A stretch of DNA of 30,177 nucleotides from a virus. Position 1 is the stretch's first letter. Each line of letters opens with the position of its first letter. The stretch is taken from IMG/VR virus record IMGVR_UViG_3300001371_000010, positions 1 to 30,177 of that record. One strand, 5' to 3'. The notes beneath the pieces are model-generated. The model searched no databases and was not told the DNA's origin. It saw only the letters and a list, made by a program, of their open reading frames with translations. A program made the position numbers and the translations under genes. Positions 12,423-20,457 of this stretch are shown here, piece after piece.

Positions 12423-13721
12423 ATGCCAATTCCAATGCCAAATGAAAATGAGGAACAAAATACTTTTATTGGTAGATGTACTGGAATAATAAAAGGAGAA
12501 TTTCCAGACAATAAACAACGTACAGCAATTTGTTATTCTCAATGGAGAAAAAGTAAAAAAGATTCAGTAGATAATGTAGATAGAAATATTTGTTTTAATA
12601 TTGATGCACAATCTAATTTAAAATTAGATCAACAAACTGGTTTTCTTTATGGCAAAGCATATGTTACTCGATCTGGTGTTTTTGATTATTATGATTTAGA
12701 TGGTAATTTAATGAGGGAATTAAGATCACCAGAAGAAGTTTTTGATAAAGAATCAATGGATTCTATTAAATTAAAACCAATTGTTTATGATCATCCTGAA
12801 AAGATGGTGACAGTTGATAATATAAAAGATTTACAAGTTGGAACGATTGGAGATAGTGCTGAAAAAGATGGAATATTCTTATCAACAAATATAGTTATTA
12901 CAGATAAAGATATTATACAAAATGTACTTGATAAAAAAAAAGCAGGATTAACAACTGAATTAAGTTGTGGATATAGCTGTGATTTAATTCCTGAATATGG
13001 AGTTCATGATTCAGAAGGATATTATACTTTTAAGCAGAGTAAAATACGATACAATCATGTGGGGATTGTAGACAAAGCAAGAGCCGGAAAAAATGTACGT
13101 ATACTTGATAAATTAACTAATAAAAATAAGGAGTTTACAATGAGTAAAGTTCAATTCGTAAGAAATGCAATTAATCTTGATAGTTTTAAGGTTGATGCAA
13201 TTTCTGGACAATTTGATGATGAATCAATAATTGTTATATCATCTTTTAGTAATAAATTAGATGAGGCTTCAACAATTATTGACTCAATAACAAAAGATAA
13301 GAATGCATTGCAAGGTAAATTAGATCAAGCTAATGAAAATACAATTGAATTAAATAAAAAACTTGATACATTCACAAATATTGATTCTCTCGAAGTAATC
13401 ACAATGTTTAATGAAAGAAAAAATGTATTAGATGTTGCAGAAAAACTTTCAGTAGAATGTAAGGATAAAAATTTAAAAGATATAAAAATTGATTGTATTA
13501 AGAAAGTATCAGAAGATTTTGATTCAGCAAACAAAACAGATGAATACATAAATGCTCGATTTGATTCAATTAATGATTTAATTGAAATAAAAAATAATAA
13601 AGATTCAAAAAATTATTATGCAAATTTTATGAAAAATATGAAAGATGCTCAAGGATCTAAAATAGTAAATCCACGTGATAATTTTATTAAGAAAGATAAA
13701 GAACAAAATAGAAAACAATGA
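12423..13721 (+). CDS. Prohead protease-scaffold fusion (DUF2213-like)
   Basis: Three parts are visible. Residues 1-45 (IGRCTGIIKGEFPDNKQRTA, then CYSQW) are a short Cys/Trp motif found at the head of many phage maturation proteins. Residues about 55-230 resemble DUF2213 proteases: H124 in YDHPEK and S181 in TTELSCGY are the likely catalytic residues, with NHVGIV at 211-216 closing the domain. From residue 240 on the protein is a charged coiled-coil (DSITKDKNALQGKLDQANEN), typical of scaffold. It would assemble the procapsid and then cut it for expansion. It has ribosome site AAAGGAG. The TGA stop overlaps the ribosome site of the next gene. Confidence 0.8.
   Translation: MPIPMPNENEEQNTFIGRCTGIIKGEFPDNKQRTAICYSQWRKSKKDSVDNVDRNICFNIDAQSNLKLDQQTGFLYGKAYVTRSGVFDYYDLDGNLMRELRSPEEVFDKESMDSIKLKPIVYDHPEKMVTVDNIKDLQVGTIGDSAEKDGIFLSTNIVITDKDIIQNVLDKKKAGLTTELSCGYSCDLIPEYGVHDSEGYYTFKQSKIRYNHVGIVDKARAGKNVRILDKLTNKNKEFTMSKVQFVRNAINLDSFKVDAISGQFDDESIIVISSFSNKLDEASTIIDSITKDKNALQGKLDQANENTIELNKKLDTFTNIDSLEVITMFNERKNVLDVAEKLSVECKDKNLKDIKIDCIKKVSEDFDSANKTDEYINARFDSINDLIEIKNNKDSKNYYANFMKNMKDAQGSKIVNPRDNFIKKDKEQNRKQ
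13140..13721 (+). CDS. Nested scaffold protein from an internal start
   Basis: An in-frame ATG at codon 240 of the protease gene is preceded by AAGGAG with six bases between GGAG and ATG, a better site than most in this operon. Translation from here gives a 193-residue protein, MSKVQFVRNAINLDSFK..., consisting only of the helical, charged scaffold part. The arrangement matches lambda C/Nu3, where protease and scaffold share a C-terminus. The assembly core would contain mostly the short form with a few protease fusions. Confidence 0.7.
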   Translation: MSKVQFVRNAINLDSFKVDAISGQFDDESIIVISSFSNKLDEASTIIDSITKDKNALQGKLDQANENTIELNKKLDTFTNIDSLEVITMFNERKNVLDVAEKLSVECKDKNLKDIKIDCIKKVSEDFDSANKTDEYINARFDSINDLIEIKNNKDSKNYYANFMKNMKDAQGSKIVNPRDNFIKKDKEQNRKQ

Positions 13722-13734
13722 GGAGAATTAAAAC

Positions 13735-14505
13735 ATGCAAACTTCGATAAATACTACTTTACAGGTTGGATTGCCTGGACAGCTTTATGGTATGAATCAT
13801 GATATTATAGGACGTAATAATTATTCAAAGAAATTGGACAAGGTTACAATAACGGCAGCAGATGCGGCTACTGTATGTACTATTAATGGTACAGCATATA
13901 CAGCAAATGCACTTGCTGCTACTATGACAAAAACTGCAATTGCAGAAGAGTTAGCAGGGTTAGTAAATGCAGGAACAGATGCAGTCGCCTATTTTACGGC
14001 AACTAATGAATATATTCAAGTTGAGGCACTTGTCGTTGGAACTACAACTACAGTTGTTGGAACGACAAACTGTACCGTAACTGCTCAAATAGCAAATGCT
14101 GCCGCAATTGACTTTGGTTTGTTCGTTTGTCAGGACGTGATGGATCAAGAAAAGGCGAGAGTACCTATAGTGGCAGCAGACGTAACCACAGCTTTAACGG
14201 CATTAGGTATTACATGTCATACACAGGCAATAGAACAATTCTATCAAAGTGTTGGTGGTGCAGGATATGCCTTGAATGAAGAGATGAGTATTGTAAAACG
14301 TGGAGCAATTTGGGTATTAACTGAGTCTACTGTTACAGTAGCTTCTACGCCATATGCTCGTTATACAGTGAATACTACCGAGAAATTAGGGGCAATCCGC
14401 GGGGATGACGATACAAGTAAGGCAGGAATTATACCTACAGCTCGATTCTTGCGAGGTGCTTCTGCTGGTGGATATGCTCTTTTAGAGATCAATTTACCTA
14501 ATTAA
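13735..14505 (+). CDS. Capsid cement/decoration protein with inserted beta domain
   Basis: Located between protease and major capsid protein, where structural cement proteins (Gp24-like, DUF2190-related) lie. The start MQTSINTTLQVGLPGQLYGM and the C-terminal part (RFLRGASAGGYALLEINLP) fit that family. Residues about 36-118 (KVTITAADAATVCTINGTAY, then later EYIQVEALVVGTTTTVVG) form a separate Thr/Ala-rich beta domain like those in three other virion proteins of this window. The protein would bind the outer capsid and stabilise it. Ribosome site GAGGAG. Base composition is more balanced than in most genes here, as expected for a highly expressed virion gene. Confidence 0.75.
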   Translation: MQTSINTTLQVGLPGQLYGMNHDIIGRNNYSKKLDKVTITAADAATVCTINGTAYTANALAATMTKTAIAEELAGLVNAGTDAVAYFTATNEYIQVEALVVGTTTTVVGTTNCTVTAQIANAAAIDFGLFVCQDVMDQEKARVPIVAADVTTALTALGITCHTQAIEQFYQSVGGAGYALNEEMSIVKRGAIWVLTESTVTVASTPYARYTVNTTEKLGAIRGDDDTSKAGIIPTARFLRGASAGGYALLEINLPN

Positions 14506-14528
14506 TATATAAATGGAGGATAAATAAA

Positions 14529-15467
14529 ATGCCAATTAAATTAGATGCTATACAGCATCGTTTTGATGTAAATGAAACATTGATGCTTGCAAGGGAGCTT
14601 GAAAGTATAGAGGCTACTCTTTATGAGTGGAAAGAGAAAGAATTAAAATATCGTGCTTTAATTTCTGTAACTAATGCTGATAATCCTGGTGCTGAAACTA
14701 TTACCTACCGTATGATTACCATGGTAGGTATGGCAAAAATTATAGCAAATTATTCTGACGATCTTCCTCGTTCTGATGCATTTACGAAAGAATACTCTCA
14801 AAAGGTTAAAACAATAGCAACATCTTTCGCTTACAATACTCAAGAACTTAGGGCTGCTGCAATGGCAAATAAGCCTTTGGATTCGCTTAAAGCCTCTGCC
14901 GCACGAAGAGCAGTGAGAGAAAAGGAAAATTCTATTGTATGGACTGGTGATATTAGTCACGGAATTATAGGATTTTTGAATAATACCAATATTCCTACGG
15001 TTGCCGCTGCTGCCGGAGCAGGTGGAACTATATGGGCGCTAAAGACTCCTGACGAAATGCTTGAAGACGTAACTACATTAGTATCACTTATTCGTACTCA
15101 ATCAAAAGGTATTCATTCAGGCGATACATTATTGCTTCCTATTGCTCAATATACATTAATAACCACTCTCCCTAGATCTGCAAATAGTGATACTACGGTT
15201 GCTCAGTTTATATTACAGAATGCAGCATATGGAATTAAACAAATTGATTGGTTAAATGAATTGTCAAGCGCATTTGTATCTGGAACAAAAGATGGTATGG
15301 CGTTATATGAGAAAGACCCTGAGGTAATTGAAAATCGAATTCCTCTTGAAATGATTACTCTTCCGGTTCAAGAAAAGGGTCTTGAGTTCATTATTCCGGT
15401 TGAATCTCGTAATGGTGGTGTTGTGATTCGTTATCCTTTAGCATGCGCATTCATGACAGGTATTTAA
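14529..15467 (+). CDS. Major capsid protein (DUF2184 family)
   Basis: The main shell protein, with the HK97 fold expected for DUF2184. Hallmarks are a long N-terminal helix region (NETLMLARELESIEATLYEW), TITYRMITMVGMAKIIANY, the segment RAVREKENSIVWTGD followed by GIIGFLNN, and a C-terminus ending RNGGVVIRYPLACAFMTGI. At 312 residues it is normal size for this family and shows no delta-domain extension, consistent with a separate scaffold. Ribosome site GGAGGA. A strong hairpin follows the stop, as is common after highly expressed capsid genes. Confidence 0.9.
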   Translation: MPIKLDAIQHRFDVNETLMLARELESIEATLYEWKEKELKYRALISVTNADNPGAETITYRMITMVGMAKIIANYSDDLPRSDAFTKEYSQKVKTIATSFAYNTQELRAAAMANKPLDSLKASAARRAVREKENSIVWTGDISHGIIGFLNNTNIPTVAAAAGAGGTIWALKTPDEMLEDVTTLVSLIRTQSKGIHSGDTLLLPIAQYTLITTLPRSANSDTTVAQFILQNAAYGIKQIDWLNELSSAFVSGTKDGMALYEKDPEVIENRIPLEMITLPVQEKGLEFIIPVESRNGGVVIRYPLACAFMTGI

Positions 15468-15484
15468 TTATTAATTAACAATTA

Positions 15485-15513
15485 ATGCCGGATAATTCAT
15501 TATTATTCGGCAT
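15485..15513 (+). terminator. 12-bp hairpin after the capsid gene
   Basis: ATGCCGGATAAT (15485-15496) pairs with ATTATTCGGCAT (15502-15513) with a single G-T pair and a five-base loop. No T run follows, so it is not a canonical terminator. It may partly terminate, or protect the upstream capsid messenger from 3' decay. Confidence 0.6.
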
Positions 15514-15537
15514 ATTATGATGGGGAAAGAATTAAAA

Positions 15538-16038
15538 ATGATCGTATTATATAAAAATCCAAATACATTATCATTGCCATATCCTGAAAAAAGAATGGTT
15601 GATGTAAAAGATAATAAAGGAATAATTGTTTTGGGTAAAGATAATTTACCTCAACAAATAGAAAAGGAAGTTGCACAATATTTTAAATTTGTTCCTGGAA
15701 GAAATTATATAAGTGCTTCTTTGTGGAAGAAAATAGTAAAATATAATAAAGAAGATTTTGATAATTGTTATTCAACATTATTAAAAGTTTTTAAGCCGGA
15801 AAAAGAAAGTAAAGATGGAATTGAGATAGGTATCGACGAGGCAAAAATAGAATTATCTGAATTGTCTATTCAGGAATTTCAAGAATTAATTGAATGTACT
15901 ATGGAAGCAGATGATTTAAAACGATATTTAAAATTTGAAAAGACGAAAGATAGACCGAGAAAAGTAATAATTGATGCAATAAGAGCGCAATTAAATCAAA
16001 TAAATTTAGCAGATGAAATTATTAGCGAAGAGAAATAA
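15538..16038 (+). CDS. 166-aa head/neck-region protein, unknown
   Basis: I choose ATG at 15538 (MIVLYKNPNTLSLPYPEKRM) because GGGGAAAG precedes it; an in-frame ATG at 15517 lies against the hairpin. The N-terminal half is beta-like. The C-terminal half is helical and ends in a segment ELSIQEFQELIECTMEADDL then KVIIDAIRAQLNQ, similar to small helix-extension-helix (FI/HeH-like) modules. Its place between capsid protein and the DUF4054-type connector suggests a head-assembly or completion role, but the family is not recognised. Confidence 0.6.
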   Translation: MIVLYKNPNTLSLPYPEKRMVDVKDNKGIIVLGKDNLPQQIEKEVAQYFKFVPGRNYISASLWKKIVKYNKEDFDNCYSTLLKVFKPEKESKDGIEIGIDEAKIELSELSIQEFQELIECTMEADDLKRYLKFEKTKDRPRKVIIDAIRAQLNQINLADEIISEEK

Positions 16039-16040
16039 TA

Positions 16041-16412
16041 ATGTCATTAACAACTAAAGTAAATGTATTAGCGATAGCACCAGAATTAAGTACATTATCA
16101 GATGATACGTGGAATTTATTTTTAACAGATGTTGAGTTAAATATAAGTGCTTCTGTATTTGGCACTAAGACTGAAATGGCTGCACGTTATTGGGTTGCTC
16201 ATCGCTTGAAATTAATACAAGATGCTAGTTTAGGTGGAGCAAGTGGGCCAATTACAAAAGAGAGAGTTGGCGACATCATGAGGGAATATGCTAAAGTAAG
16301 TACGGTTTTGCAGTCTGAAAAAGATTATTCAAGAACATCTTATGGCACAACATTTCTTTCAATAAGACGATCAGTATTAGTTGGAATGTCATTTGTTTCT
16401 CCAGGTATATAA
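16041..16412 (+). CDS. Head-tail connector/adaptor (DUF4054-like)
   Basis: An all-helical 123-residue protein, with DDTWNLFLTDVELNISASVF, then AARYWVAHRLKLIQDASLG and SYGTTFLSIRRS near the end. This layout matches DUF4054 adaptor proteins that sit below the portal ring. It is packed between neighbours with two bases on the left and none on the right, so it is part of one operon. Confidence 0.75.
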   Translation: MSLTTKVNVLAIAPELSTLSDDTWNLFLTDVELNISASVFGTKTEMAARYWVAHRLKLIQDASLGGASGPITKERVGDIMREYAKVSTVLQSEKDYSRTSYGTTFLSIRRSVLVGMSFVSPGI

Positions 16413-16928
16413 ATGTTTGACGTTGAATTAATTGATGAAAAAACTGCATGGACAAATCTTGTCAATAAGATTCGTGAATTAACTGATGAAACTGGAAATA
16501 TGGTAGAAGTTGGCTTGTTTGATGATATAGGATTAATATCAATTGCAAAAGAAAATGAATTTGGTGATTCACCTCATCATGCTCGACCATGGCCGATACC
16601 TGAACGCTCTTTTTTACGGTATGTTTTTGATAGAGATATTGGGAAGAATTTTAAATTATTAAAACAAGGTTTAGACGATATTTTGTTTAGAAATAAAAAA
16701 AGATTTGTGGTTTTAGAAGAGATTGGAAAGTATGTTTCTTCTTCTATAAAAGAATTTATATTGAGTGATTATTATGTATTTAAAAAACCTAATCATCCAA
16801 TTACAATTAGGAGAAAGAAACATGCTCATCCACTTATACAAAGTGGAAAAATAGCAAGTACTATAACATATAAAGTTGGGCATGGAAATCCATCTGAATC
16901 TGGAAAAACAAAAATAATAGAAGTATAA
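16413..16928 (+). CDS. Neck/virion morphogenesis protein (HK97 gp10-like)
   Basis: Contains VEVGLFDD, then IAKENEFGDS, PIPERSFLRYVFD, a helical middle, and NHPITIRRKKHAHPLIQSGK before a beta-rich end. The series EFG, PxRxFLR, NxPxTIxRK and PLIxSGK is characteristic of HK97 gp10/Mu gpG-like tail completion and neck proteins. At 171 residues it is of family size. It probably joins the head connector to the tail terminator. Confidence 0.75.
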   Translation: MFDVELIDEKTAWTNLVNKIRELTDETGNMVEVGLFDDIGLISIAKENEFGDSPHHARPWPIPERSFLRYVFDRDIGKNFKLLKQGLDDILFRNKKRFVVLEEIGKYVSSSIKEFILSDYYVFKKPNHPITIRRKKHAHPLIQSGKIASTITYKVGHGNPSESGKTKIIEV

Positions 16929-16929
16929 A

Positions 16930-17553
16930 ATGTCACTATTATACAATGAAAGTATAATTATAGTTAAAAAAGCATCTGGTTCATATCCAAGTATAGCAAA
17001 AGGACATTATGTTGCAGGTGCTACAAGTTATGTTGATACATTAGCAAGTGTTCAACCATTAAATGATGATGAATTACAAATATTAAAAGAAGGTGACAGA
17101 ACAAAGGGAAGTTTAAAAATATATTCAACATCTGAGCTTTCTAATGGAAATTTTATTAGAAGATCATATGAAAATGTTGCAATGATTGTTACTTGTACTG
17201 TAGATAATGTTATCGATGATACGGATTATATATGTGAAATAAATGATATTGAATATTCATATTATTCAGGTATTGGAGCAACAGCAATATCTATTGTTGC
17301 TGGATTAGTTGCAGAAATAACTGGAGTAACTTTAATTTCTGTTGTTGATAATCTTGATGGGACTTATATAATAACATCTACTGTAAAAGGAACAAGTTTT
17401 TCTATAGAGGTTGACGAAAATCAATCATACAATATTGATATTGAAAATGTTCAAAAACAATATAAATTAATTAATACAAAAGATTATACTACTCATAATA
17501 TAAAATATTATAAATCTACAGGATTATTATCAGAGCGAGAAGATGGGCTATAG
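16930..17553 (+). CDS. Head-closure-like protein with inserted beta domain
   Basis: Residues 1-80 (including LASVQPLNDDELQILKEGDR and SLKIYS) resemble the small beta-barrel head-closure or stopper proteins placed between gp10-like and tail terminator genes. The closing part (KQYKLINTKDYTTHNIKYYK) completes that fold. Between them, at about 83-165, is a beta domain (MIVTCTVDNVIDDTDYICEI, ATAISIVAGLVAEITGV, LDGTYIITSTVKG) like those in the cement, sheath and baseplate J proteins. Its 3' end overlaps the next gene by 11 bases. Family assignment is by pattern and position. Confidence 0.6.
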   Translation: MSLLYNESIIIVKKASGSYPSIAKGHYVAGATSYVDTLASVQPLNDDELQILKEGDRTKGSLKIYSTSELSNGNFIRRSYENVAMIVTCTVDNVIDDTDYICEINDIEYSYYSGIGATAISIVAGLVAEITGVTLISVVDNLDGTYIITSTVKGTSFSIEVDENQSYNIDIENVQKQYKLINTKDYTTHNIKYYKSTGLLSEREDGL

Positions 17554-18046
17554 ATTAAATCAAATATATGAAGATGCTATTTATGATTTTATTGTAGCAT
17601 CGGTAGGTGCTGGTGTATCAGTTATATGGGATAAGCAAAATGCTGATAAACCTAATTTGCCATATATTACATTAAATATACCTGGAGGCCCTATTCCAGT
17701 TGTTAATAGACCAACTTCAAAATATAAATCGTTAGATACGTGGACATATGGATTTTGTTCGAGAGTTACTTTAAGTATTAATTTTTATGGATATGAATTA
17801 CATCAATATTATTTGGAAAAAATAATTCAATCATTATATATAGATGATAAAGTAGATTTATTAAATATTGCTGGATTAGCTTGTTGGGGATATGATGGGC
17901 CAAGAGATTTGAGTGTATTAATTGATACTGAATTTGAATATAGAGGTCAAGTTGATGTGTTTTTATCATACGGAAAAACAGTAGATTCTTCACCTGGAGA
18001 AGTTCAAAAAATAGGATTAAATGGAGAAGTAATTGAAATACCTTAA
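17543..18046 (+). CDS. Neck/tail terminator protein (gp12-like)
   Basis: A 167-residue protein starting MGYRLNQIYEDAIYDFIVAS, then NLPYITLNIPGGPIPV, VTLSINFYGYELHQYYLEKI and a closing FEYRGQVDVFLSYG. The pattern of a helix, a beta sheet with YxTL and a second helix followed by RxxVDV matches phage neck terminator proteins of myoviruses of this lineage. It would cap the tail tube and sheath and join the neck. It is followed by the sheath gene after 18 bases with AGGAG. Confidence 0.75.
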   Translation: MGYRLNQIYEDAIYDFIVASVGAGVSVIWDKQNADKPNLPYITLNIPGGPIPVVNRPTSKYKSLDTWTYGFCSRVTLSINFYGYELHQYYLEKIIQSLYIDDKVDLLNIAGLACWGYDGPRDLSVLIDTEFEYRGQVDVFLSYGKTVDSSPGEVQKIGLNGEVIEIP

Positions 18047-18064
18047 TTATATTAGGAGAATAAT

Positions 18065-19429
18065 ATGAGTGAAGTTAAAGATTATGTTGTAATAAATATT
18101 ACTCGTGAAACAGCACGAGTAACAAGAACAGGATTTGGAATACCATTACTTTTTGGAGGTCATTATCATTTGCCTCCAACTACACGAGTATATACTTATT
18201 CTGATCCTGCTGATATGTTAGACGATGGGTTTCTTACAACTGATGATTTATATATTGCAGCTTTAAAGTTAATGTCTCAAGAATTATCTCCTTCAATGTT
18301 TAAGATTGCAAGAAAGTTAGAAAATGTAAATTCTAAGGCTACTTTAGCATTTACTGGAACTCCTTCTGCCGGAACGTGGACGCTGACAATTGGTATAGCA
18401 GATGCAACACCTGTAGTATCTGGTGCAATAACATATGCTGCCGATAATGATTGTGCTACAATAAAGAGCGTAATAGAAGCAATGACAGGAATAACAGAGG
18501 TAACAGTTACAGGATTGTATAGTACGGGATATACAATAGAATTTACTGGTGTAGATGCAGCACATGATTTTAGAATAACAGCAATAAATGTATCAAGTCT
18601 TACAGGAGTTACCGCTGCAACAGTCACAATGACTCAATATGGAAGTGCAACAGAAGCATGGAATGTTGGCCTTGCTGCTGTTATAGCAGAAGATAATGAT
18701 TGGTATGCATTAGTAGCTACTACAAGAACAAAGGCTGATATACTTTTACTTGCTGCTGCAATAGAAGCCGAACTAAAAATATACGTAACTTGTACTGGTG
18801 AGGCAGATGTTAAAAATGGAGTTGCAGCAAATACATTACTCTCCCTTGAAGCATTGGCTTATGATAGAACAGCATATTTATATAGTTCTGATTATGCTAA
18901 TTTTCCAGAGGCAGCTTGGCTTGGTGGGCAATTACCAAAAAATCCTGGGTCAACTACATGGAAATTTAAAACTCTTGTTGGCATTACGCCTGATTCTCTG
19001 TCTACAACTGAATTTGACAATATAAAAAATCACGAGGGTAATACTTATGAAACCGTCGGAGGTGTTAATATAATATCATCTGAGGCTGTTGTTGTTAGTG
19101 GAGAGTATATTGATATTATACGAGGAACAGACTGGTTGCAAACGAGTATGCAAGAGGATTTATATGCTCTTCTTGTTGGAGTGGAAAAAATTCCGTTCAC
19201 AGAGCGAGGAGCTGGAGCAATTGAGACTGTTATTAGAAAATGGCTTGCTGTTGGGGAAAGTGAGAATTATAATTTATTATCTCCCAATCAATCAGTTGTT
19301 ACAATGCCTAAAGTTGCTGATATTTCCGCAGCAGATAGATTGGCACGATTCTTTAGTGGAATTACATTTAGTGCAGTATACGCTGGTGCCGTACATAAGA
19401 TTGGAATTACAGGTAAATTAACTGTTTAA
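18065..19429 (+). CDS. Tail sheath protein (DUF3383-like)
   Basis: This contractile sheath subunit proves a myovirus-type tail. Family features are the N-terminal VVINITRETARVTRTGFGIP, then an alpha/beta core with AWLGGQLPKNPGSTTWKFKT and TYETVGGVNIISSEAVVVSG, the segment IDIIRGTDWLQTSMQEDLYA, and a beta C-terminus. Residues about 92-193 (TLAFTGTPSAGTWTLTIGIA ... GYTIEFTGVDA) are a separate Thr-rich beta domain, probably projecting from the outer surface. Length 454 residues. Two other plus-strand frames overlap it but are shadows. Confidence 0.9.
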   Translation: MSEVKDYVVINITRETARVTRTGFGIPLLFGGHYHLPPTTRVYTYSDPADMLDDGFLTTDDLYIAALKLMSQELSPSMFKIARKLENVNSKATLAFTGTPSAGTWTLTIGIADATPVVSGAITYAADNDCATIKSVIEAMTGITEVTVTGLYSTGYTIEFTGVDAAHDFRITAINVSSLTGVTAATVTMTQYGSATEAWNVGLAAVIAEDNDWYALVATTRTKADILLLAAAIEAELKIYVTCTGEADVKNGVAANTLLSLEALAYDRTAYLYSSDYANFPEAAWLGGQLPKNPGSTTWKFKTLVGITPDSLSTTEFDNIKNHEGNTYETVGGVNIISSEAVVVSGEYIDIIRGTDWLQTSMQEDLYALLVGVEKIPFTERGAGAIETVIRKWLAVGESENYNLLSPNQSVVTMPKVADISAADRLARFFSGITFSAVYAGAVHKIGITGKLTV

Positions 19430-19455
19430 ATATAATAGGATAAAGGAAAAAAAAT

Positions 19456-19860
19456 ATGCGAACATATAATCCACAACAGGTATCGATACTCGGAGGAGTA
19501 TCGTTACTAACACAATGGAATAATGTAAGAATTACTCGTGCCGAAGATGGAACTATGTTTAGCGCGGGGACAAATGGAGAGATAACTAGAACTATAAATG
19601 CTAATAAATTAGGTAGTTTCATTATTACAATGCCTCAAACAAGTTATGATAATGATATTTTAAGTGCTCTTGAGATATCTAAAGCTGCACTTACATGGGC
19701 GTTAATAGATAAGTCCGGAACAACTAAAGCAATTATTGATCTCGGTACGGTTATTAAAATGCCTGATTTTGATTTTGGGAAAGAATCCGGAACAAGAGAA
19801 TGGACTGTAACTGGTGAATTAACTGTTGTTTTTATTGGTGGTAATAATTTAGATAGTTAA
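19456..19860 (+). CDS. Tail tube protein (DUF3277-like)
   Basis: A 134-residue beta-rich protein (MRTYNPQQVSILGGVSLLTQ, then GTNGEITRTINANKLGSFII, TLPQ-like TMPQTSYDND, and MPDFDFGKESGTREWTVTGE). The gene order after the sheath and the RxxNANKxG and EWTVTGEL motifs match DUF3277 tube proteins of Mu-like contractile tails. It stacks in rings inside the sheath around the tape measure. Its ribosome site is only a weak AAAGGAAAA. Confidence 0.85.
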   Translation: MRTYNPQQVSILGGVSLLTQWNNVRITRAEDGTMFSAGTNGEITRTINANKLGSFIITMPQTSYDNDILSALEISKAALTWALIDKSGTTKAIIDLGTVIKMPDFDFGKESGTREWTVTGELTVVFIGGNNLDS

Positions 19861-19877
19861 TAGAGGAGAAATTTAAG

Positions 19878-20265
19878 ATGGGGAAGAAATTTTTTGAACA
19901 TGAAATAGATGGAGAATATTATACGTTTTTTATGTTACGTCCAAGGATTAGCCTTTCTTTGTTGATAAAAATGTTTAAAATAATAGGCCCAGGAATTGGA
20001 AAGGCTTTTCCGCAAGAAGTTAAGGTTAAAAATGTATTAGATTCAGATATTAACATTGGAGGATTGTTTTCTGAATTATCTAATAAAATTAATACTACTT
20101 GATGAAGGATCAGCATATGATACTTTGTTTACTGGTAGAATAAAACATCTTTTTAAAGTATTTTTTAAAGCTTTAGAGGTGCAATATGCTGATTTTTTAG
20201 CCGGAAAAGACCCATTAGAGTTCATAATTCAGGAGTCAAAGAAAGTGGGTCTGGAAACAACTTAA
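19878..20265 (+). CDS. Tail assembly chaperone, G-like, with an internal frameshift
   Basis: ATG at 19878 follows GAGGAG. The frame gives MGKKFFEHEIDGEYYTFFML and continues to GGLFSELSNKINTT, then TGA at 20100. One base forward, from about 20080, the sequence LILLDEGSAYDTLFTGRIKH, then FKALEVQYADFLAGKD, is the expected C-terminal half of tail assembly chaperones and runs to TAA at 20263. Removing one A from AAAA (20085-20088) would join them as one protein of about 129 residues. It binds the tape measure during assembly. The join is either a mutation, a sequence error, or a +1 recoding site. Confidence 0.65.
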
Positions 20266-20456
20266 AATATTCAGAATTAATTGATTTTGAGAATTTAAAT
20301 GTTGATTTTTATATTTGGCGACCAATATTAGAAAAAATTGTAACGTTAAAAGAAATGGATGAACATTGGGATATAAATGATTTAGCCGATGCTCATGAAG
20401 TATTAGATATTAAATATATTATTGAAAAACAATATACTAATGAAATTATAAAATAA
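20241..20456 (+). CDS. Tail assembly chaperone T-like extension by -1 frameshift
   Basis: There is no start codon near the beginning. The frame continues from the G-like protein one base back at TCAAAGAAAG (20236-20245), giving ESGSGNNLKYSELIDFENLN, then VDFYIWRPILEKIVTLKEMD, and ends at TAA 20454-20456, two bases before the tape measure ATG. In long-tailed phages (lambda G/GT, P2 E/E') this arrangement is conserved: a small share of ribosomes slip -1 to make a fusion. The slip site is not a perfect heptamer. Position and open frame make it convincing. Confidence 0.7.
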   Translation, partial: ESGSGNNLKYSELIDFENLNVDFYIWRPILEKIVTLKEMDEHWDINDLADAHEVLDIKYIIEKQYTNEIIK

Positions 20457-20457
20457 A

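Noticed and set aside
18798-19421. Two plus-strand frames of 75 and 110 aa within the sheath gene
   Set aside because: They lie in another frame of a well-supported sheath gene and have leucine-heavy shadow composition.
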